Below, in pieces: positions 39,226 through 43,093 of a DNA stretch of 43,093 bases. The notes beneath the pieces were generated by a model. It worked only from the letters and a program-made list of their open reading frames with translations, had not been told where the DNA came from and did not search any database. The DNA comes from an uncultured Clostridia bacterium (GTDB lineage: Bacteria > Bacillota > Clostridia > Oscillospirales > CAG-272). The stretch covers positions 1-43,093 of the forward strand of contig CAJGCF010000004.1 in the NCBI GenBank assembly GCA_904501865.1, given 5' to 3'. A program made the translations under genes and the position numbers. Position 1 is the stretch's first letter; each line of letters begins with the position of its first letter.

Positions 39226-41646
39226 ATGAAAAAGATCTTATCTTTATTACTTGTCATAATGCTGCTGGTCACGACTCTGACCTCGTGCGACTTTATCGAA
39301 GACGTATTTGACATTGACGGTTTGGGCTTAGACAATATATTTGGCGGCGGCAACCGCAATGACGAGCCCGATAACGATGAAAAGGACGACGAGTTCCACA
39401 GTTTCGGCCCAATATATAATACAACGGAAACAGCACCCGTAGATGACTACACAGATCACGAGCAGCCTACGGACAACGTAAGAAATCCCGACGACTCCGA
39501 GGTCAAACCCGATGAATACGATACCGACGAATACGATAGCGAAAGCTTTGATTATGTCCCCTCCGAAGGATTGAGCTTCGTATCCAACGGCGACGGCACT
39601 TGTTACCTTAGCGGTCTTGGAAGCAACACCGACAACGTAGTAGTGGTTCCCGACGTATCTCCCGAAGGTGAGAGGGTCATAGGCACCGGAGAAGATGCGT
39701 TTGTTACTTGGCTTGGACGACCCACACTCCACACCATAGTGCTTGGAAAAAACATTGAGTACGTATCTCCCATAGGCTTACGCTCATTCACAAGACTTGA
39801 AAATATAATAGTGGATGAGGACAACGTAAGATTTTACTCCGAGGACAACTGCCTTATCGACAGATACACGGAAACCGTAGTGATAGGTACTGTCAACAGT
39901 GTTATTCCCGAAGGCATTGATTATATCGGCGCATATGCATTCTGCTCCAAGGATATCGAGAGCATCAACATTCCCGACAGCGTTACTGAGATACATGAGT
40001 CCGCGTTCAGTGGTTGCTCCAAGCTCCGCTCTGTCGAAATGAGCGACAACGTGCAATATATAGGTGATAGCGCATTTGCTAATTGTTACGAGCTTAAAAG
40101 TGTAAAGCTTTCCTCAACCATTAGCGAGATCAGAGCATTTACCTTTGACAGTTGTAGCTCGCTTTCAAGCATCAATCTGCCTGAAAATCTTACTTATATA
40201 GGCGAAAGTGCATTTAGAGGGTGCCAGTCACTCACAAGCGTATCCTTTGGCGAGTCCCTGACCGCCATTGGAATAGGTGCTTTTAACGGCACAGGTCTCA
40301 CCCACGTTACCTGGGGAAACAATATTGAAAGAATAGAGGACTCGGCGTTTGCAGGTTCTGCTCTCTCCGAGGTAATTCTCCCCAACAGTATAAACTATAT
40401 CGGCTGCTACGCCTTTTCAAGTATGCCCAACCTCAAATCCTTCAACGTAGGTAACGGCGTTCAAATAATAGATGAATATGCATTCGCATATTGCTACTCC
40501 CTTGAAAACATTACTCTTGGAAATAGCGTGAACCATATTGCAAATCTTGCATTTTACCGTTGCTCAAGCATTACCTCCATCTATCTCCCATCAAGCCTTG
40601 TAAGTCTTGGCGAGGAAGTTTTCTACGAGTGCTCCAATCTCCAGAACGTTTATTTCTCAAACGGTATACAATATATCGGCGCACGCGCCTTCTATCTGTG
40701 CTCCGCTATCACGGCAATCGACTTGCCGAGCAGTATAGCGGATATAGCATCCTCCGCATTTGAGGGCTGTTCGTCAATGGAAAGACTCACCATACGTGAG
40801 GGTAGCCGGGCCGTTATCAACGACTCGGCATTTGAGGGGTGTTCTTATCTAAGTTACGTATATATCTCCTCTCTTGCAACCACATCGGGCGGCAGAATAT
40901 TATACGGCTGTGACAACATCAGGGATATTACAGCTCCGGCATCTATGTTCTCCATAGACTCTGTTGGAGGATTCAGTCGCATGAACCTTGAAAACGTAGT
41001 TATAAATGCCGGAACACATATTCCCGATAATGCTCTTTCGTGGGGACAGAATATAAAGAGCATTACCATAACCTGCAACACTATTGAAAGCATAGGTGAG
41101 CGGGCATTTGAAAAGTGCTCCTCCCTCAACTCGCTGACCATTCCATACGGTGTATGGAGCATAGGCGCATATGCATTCACAGACTGCTCTGCTCTTATGT
41201 CAGTAGTTATTCCGGATACAGTTCAAGAAATAGGTGAGTGTGCATTCAATAACTGCCACTCTCTTGGCAGCGTAGTGCTTCCCTACGGAATTGGGGTCAT
41301 AAACAAGTCAACCTTCCTTGATTGTTCGAGCCTTGTAAGCGTAGTGATTCCCGATAGTGTTTACGAGATAGGCACGAGCGCATTTCAGGGCTGCTCCTCA
41401 CTTCTCAACATTTCTATTCCAGAGGGAGTTTACACTCTACCCGTGTCGGTATTCTCTAACTGTTCCTCTCTTACCCGTGTGGATCTTCCAAGCAGTATAG
41501 GAGTTATTGAGCACTATGCTTTTGCAAACTGCTATTCCTTGGAGACCGTCCGTTACAACAGCACACAGGACTCTTGGAGTGATATATCCATAAATTATTC
41601 CGGCAACGAATCCATTATCGGAAGAATCCAATACCTTGCACATTAA
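39226..41646 (+). CDS. BspA-type leucine-rich repeat lipoprotein, large
   Basis: An 806-residue surface lipoprotein with a lipobox ending LTSC near residue 21 and an acidic Asp/Asn/Glu linker to about 115. More than twenty LRR_5-type units of about 23 residues follow (for example AFANCYELKSVKLSSTISEI and SAFRGCQSLTSVSFGESLTAI), and they run to the C terminus. There is no sortase motif or separate catalytic domain. It is of the same family as the lipoprotein at 30865-32289 but far longer. Likely adhesion or ligand binding. AAAGGGG lies seven bases before the ATG. Confidence 0.9.
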   Translation: MKKILSLLLVIMLLVTTLTSCDFIEDVFDIDGLGLDNIFGGGNRNDEPDNDEKDDEFHSFGPIYNTTETAPVDDYTDHEQPTDNVRNPDDSEVKPDEYDTDEYDSESFDYVPSEGLSFVSNGDGTCYLSGLGSNTDNVVVVPDVSPEGERVIGTGEDAFVTWLGRPTLHTIVLGKNIEYVSPIGLRSFTRLENIIVDEDNVRFYSEDNCLIDRYTETVVIGTVNSVIPEGIDYIGAYAFCSKDIESINIPDSVTEIHESAFSGCSKLRSVEMSDNVQYIGDSAFANCYELKSVKLSSTISEIRAFTFDSCSSLSSINLPENLTYIGESAFRGCQSLTSVSFGESLTAIGIGAFNGTGLTHVTWGNNIERIEDSAFAGSALSEVILPNSINYIGCYAFSSMPNLKSFNVGNGVQIIDEYAFAYCYSLENITLGNSVNHIANLAFYRCSSITSIYLPSSLVSLGEEVFYECSNLQNVYFSNGIQYIGARAFYLCSAITAIDLPSSIADIASSAFEGCSSMERLTIREGSRAVINDSAFEGCSYLSYVYISSLATTSGGRILYGCDNIRDITAPASMFSIDSVGGFSRMNLENVVINAGTHIPDNALSWGQNIKSITITCNTIESIGERAFEKCSSLNSLTIPYGVWSIGAYAFTDCSALMSVVIPDTVQEIGECAFNNCHSLGSVVLPYGIGVINKSTFLDCSSLVSVVIPDSVYEIGTSAFQGCSSLLNISIPEGVYTLPVSVFSNCSSLTRVDLPSSIGVIEHYAFANCYSLETVRYNSTQDSWSDISINYSGNESIIGRIQYLAH

Positions 41647-41650
41647 TATA

Positions 41651-41685
41651 AAACAGGCTCCGCATCAAGCGGAGCCTGTTTCTAT
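41651..41685. terminator. Bidirectional terminator between lipoprotein and citrate synthase genes
   Basis: AAACAGGCTCCGC (41651-41663) pairs perfectly with GCGGAGCCTGTTT (41669-41681), loop ATCAA. It serves two convergent genes. Confidence 0.9.
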
Positions 41686-43074
41686 TCAATATCTTTGGTC
41701 AAGTGAGATATAGTCTCTCGGCTTTGCGATGCACTTATAGCCGGGACGAATTATCTTGTTCGACGTGCAATATTCTTCTATACGGTGAGCGCACCAGCCC
41801 GCCACTCTCGCTATAGCAAAGAGTGGGGTGTACATCTCAGTGGGAATGTCAAGCATTCGGTAAACAAGACCTGAATAAAGGTCGACGTTCGCGCACATAT
41901 CCTTATCAACTCCCTTGTACGCCTTGAAGAGCGAGGGGGTTATGGTCTCTATCTTCTCAAGCAATCCGAAGTCGTCGCCAAAGCCATTCTTTTCGGCAAG
42001 GTCCTTGGCGTATTTCTTGAGCATTACGGCACGGGGATCGGATTTGGTATATATCGCATGTCCCATTCCGTATATAAGTCCCGAGCCGTCGTACGCCTCG
42101 CCGTTGAGTATCTTCAAGAGGAACGCCGACACCTCATCATCGTCGGTAATGTCCCCGACGTTCTGCTTTATGCAATCGAACATCTCCTGCACCTTGATAT
42201 TAGCGCCACCGTGACGGGGACCCTTGAGAGCGCCGATAGCCGCGCTTATGGCGGAATAGGTGTCCGTTCCCGAGCTTGAGAGCACTCGGCAGGTAAAGGT
42301 CGAGCAGTTTCCTCCTCCGTGCTCGGCATGCACCGCGAGGCATAGGTCAAGCAGTCTTGCCTCCTCCTCGGTGTAAGTCTTATCGGGACGTAAAACTCTC
42401 AAAAAGTTCTGAGCTGTCGAAAGCCCGTCCTTGGGATTATGTATATTGAGACTCTTATCAAAAAACGCGTTTTGATACACTGCGTACGACTGTGCCGCGA
42501 TAACGGGCAGACGCGCCACTATCTCCATACTCTGATGTAGCATATTATCAAGCCCCGTGTCGTCGGGGTTGTCGTCATACGCGTAAAGCGACAGCACCGC
42601 ACTCGACATCTTGTTCATAATAGAGCGTGAGGGCGCTTTCATGATAATGTCCTCGGTAAATCTCGGGGGCAGGCGGCGATATGCCGCAAGTATGTCGTTG
42701 AACTCGGCAAGCTCCGCCTCGGTGGGAAGATGACCGAAGAAAAGCAGGAACGCGCATTCCTCAAAGCCAAATCTGTCCTCTTTGACAAAGTTATTGACAA
42801 GCGTAGCTATCTCATAGCCGCGATATTCAAGTCTTCCCTCGTCGGGGCATTTGTCGCCCTCGTTCATTACGTATCCGTGAACGTTGCCTATTCTGGTCAC
42901 TCCAGCGGTTACACCCGAGCCGTCCACCTCACGCAGTCCTCTCTTAACTCTATAATTATCAAACGCCTGCTTGGGAATTACGTAAGCGCTCCTCGCATCG
43001 TCAAGCATAGATTGAAACTCGCGCTCTATCTCCTCATCGTGATCACTTGTGTGATTTTTTGAATACAGCTGCAT
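41686..43074 (-). CDS. gltA: Citrate synthase
   Basis: A 462-residue enzyme condensing acetyl-CoA and oxaloacetate to citrate. Core motifs are HAEHGGGNCSTFT (catalytic His region), GALKGPRHGGAN and GMGHAIYTKSDPRA. The N terminus has an extra 60 or so residues before RLEYRGYEI, as in several clostridial enzymes. The ATG at 43074 has GGAG eight bases upstream and is preferred to a GTG at 43083. A 2-methylcitrate synthase is an alternative in a propionate-making organism, but no prpB- or prpD-like neighbour is visible. Confidence 0.92.
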   Translation of the reverse strand: MQLYSKNHTSDHDEEIEREFQSMLDDARSAYVIPKQAFDNYRVKRGLREVDGSGVTAGVTRIGNVHGYVMNEGDKCPDEGRLEYRGYEIATLVNNFVKEDRFGFEECAFLLFFGHLPTEAELAEFNDILAAYRRLPPRFTEDIIMKAPSRSIMNKMSSAVLSLYAYDDNPDDTGLDNMLHQSMEIVARLPVIAAQSYAVYQNAFFDKSLNIHNPKDGLSTAQNFLRVLRPDKTYTEEEARLLDLCLAVHAEHGGGNCSTFTCRVLSSSGTDTYSAISAAIGALKGPRHGGANIKVQEMFDCIKQNVGDITDDDEVSAFLLKILNGEAYDGSGLIYGMGHAIYTKSDPRAVMLKKYAKDLAEKNGFGDDFGLLEKIETITPSLFKAYKGVDKDMCANVDLYSGLVYRMLDIPTEMYTPLFAIARVAGWCAHRIEEYCTSNKIIRPGYKCIAKPRDYISLDQRY

Positions 43075-43093
43075 ATATATCACTCCGTTCTGT

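Noticed and set aside
39560..41640. Leucine-rich repeat DNA as a tandem DNA repeat
   Set aside because: The units are similar in protein but diverged in DNA; they belong to the coding sequence.

Overview
The window looks like a piece of chromosome from a gut-type member of the Clostridia (Bacillota). The evidence is strong AGGAGG-type ribosome binding sites, a heterodimeric ABC exporter pair, BspA-like leucine-rich lipoproteins, a small clostridial Cys protein, and above all a glycyl-radical-enzyme microcompartment (GRM) locus of the fucose/rhamnose type. I see no rRNA, tRNA, CRISPR array, insertion sequence or phage gene. The genus cannot be named from sequence alone.

Layout. 1-669 is the tail of a beta-helix protein. 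911-4674 is a two-gene ABC exporter. 4675-5488 is non-coding and full of hairpins. 5489-7022 (minus) is an operon of an SCP2-like protein and 6-phosphofructokinase. 7529-8539 is a PflX-like radical SAM protein. 8589-11462 (minus) is an ECF sigma factor, a single-pass membrane protein and a VWA lipoprotein. 11630-13609 (minus) is metG. 14159-29899 is the microcompartment locus. 29932-34082 (minus) runs from an HD-domain protein through cytidine deaminase to a VanY-like carboxypeptidase. 34171-36918 (minus) is a calcium-type P-ATPase. 37114-41646 holds two large lipoproteins. 41686-43074 (minus) is citrate synthase.

The microcompartment locus reads: acyl kinase, class II aldolase, CoA-acylating aldehyde dehydrogenase, zinc alcohol dehydrogenase, four single-domain shell proteins, PduL, pentamer vertex protein, PduS-like electron carrier, PduT-like trimer, B12-independent diol dehydratase, its activase, EutS/PduU-like shell protein, EutP/PduV-like GTPase, a ParA ATPase and a Lys/Ser/Thr/Ala-rich partner. 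The inferred pathway is fuculose- or rhamnulose-1-phosphate to lactaldehyde, then 1,2-propanediol, propionaldehyde, and either propanol or propionyl-CoA, propionyl-phosphate and propionate plus ATP. Four enzymes carry similar amphipathic terminal peptides of the kind that target cargo into shells.

The most unusual signals are: (i) a roughly 200-base structured element present three times, each time just upstream of a plus-strand gene (radical SAM protein, activase, EutP/PduV), with a conserved promoter-like core and one hairpin changed in both arms; (ii) fourteen 7-base tandem repeats between one copy of that element and the activase start; (iii) the ParA plus disordered-partner pair at the end of the operon, a candidate microcompartment positioning system; and (iv) an aldolase with a Cys-rich linker ahead of its targeting helix.
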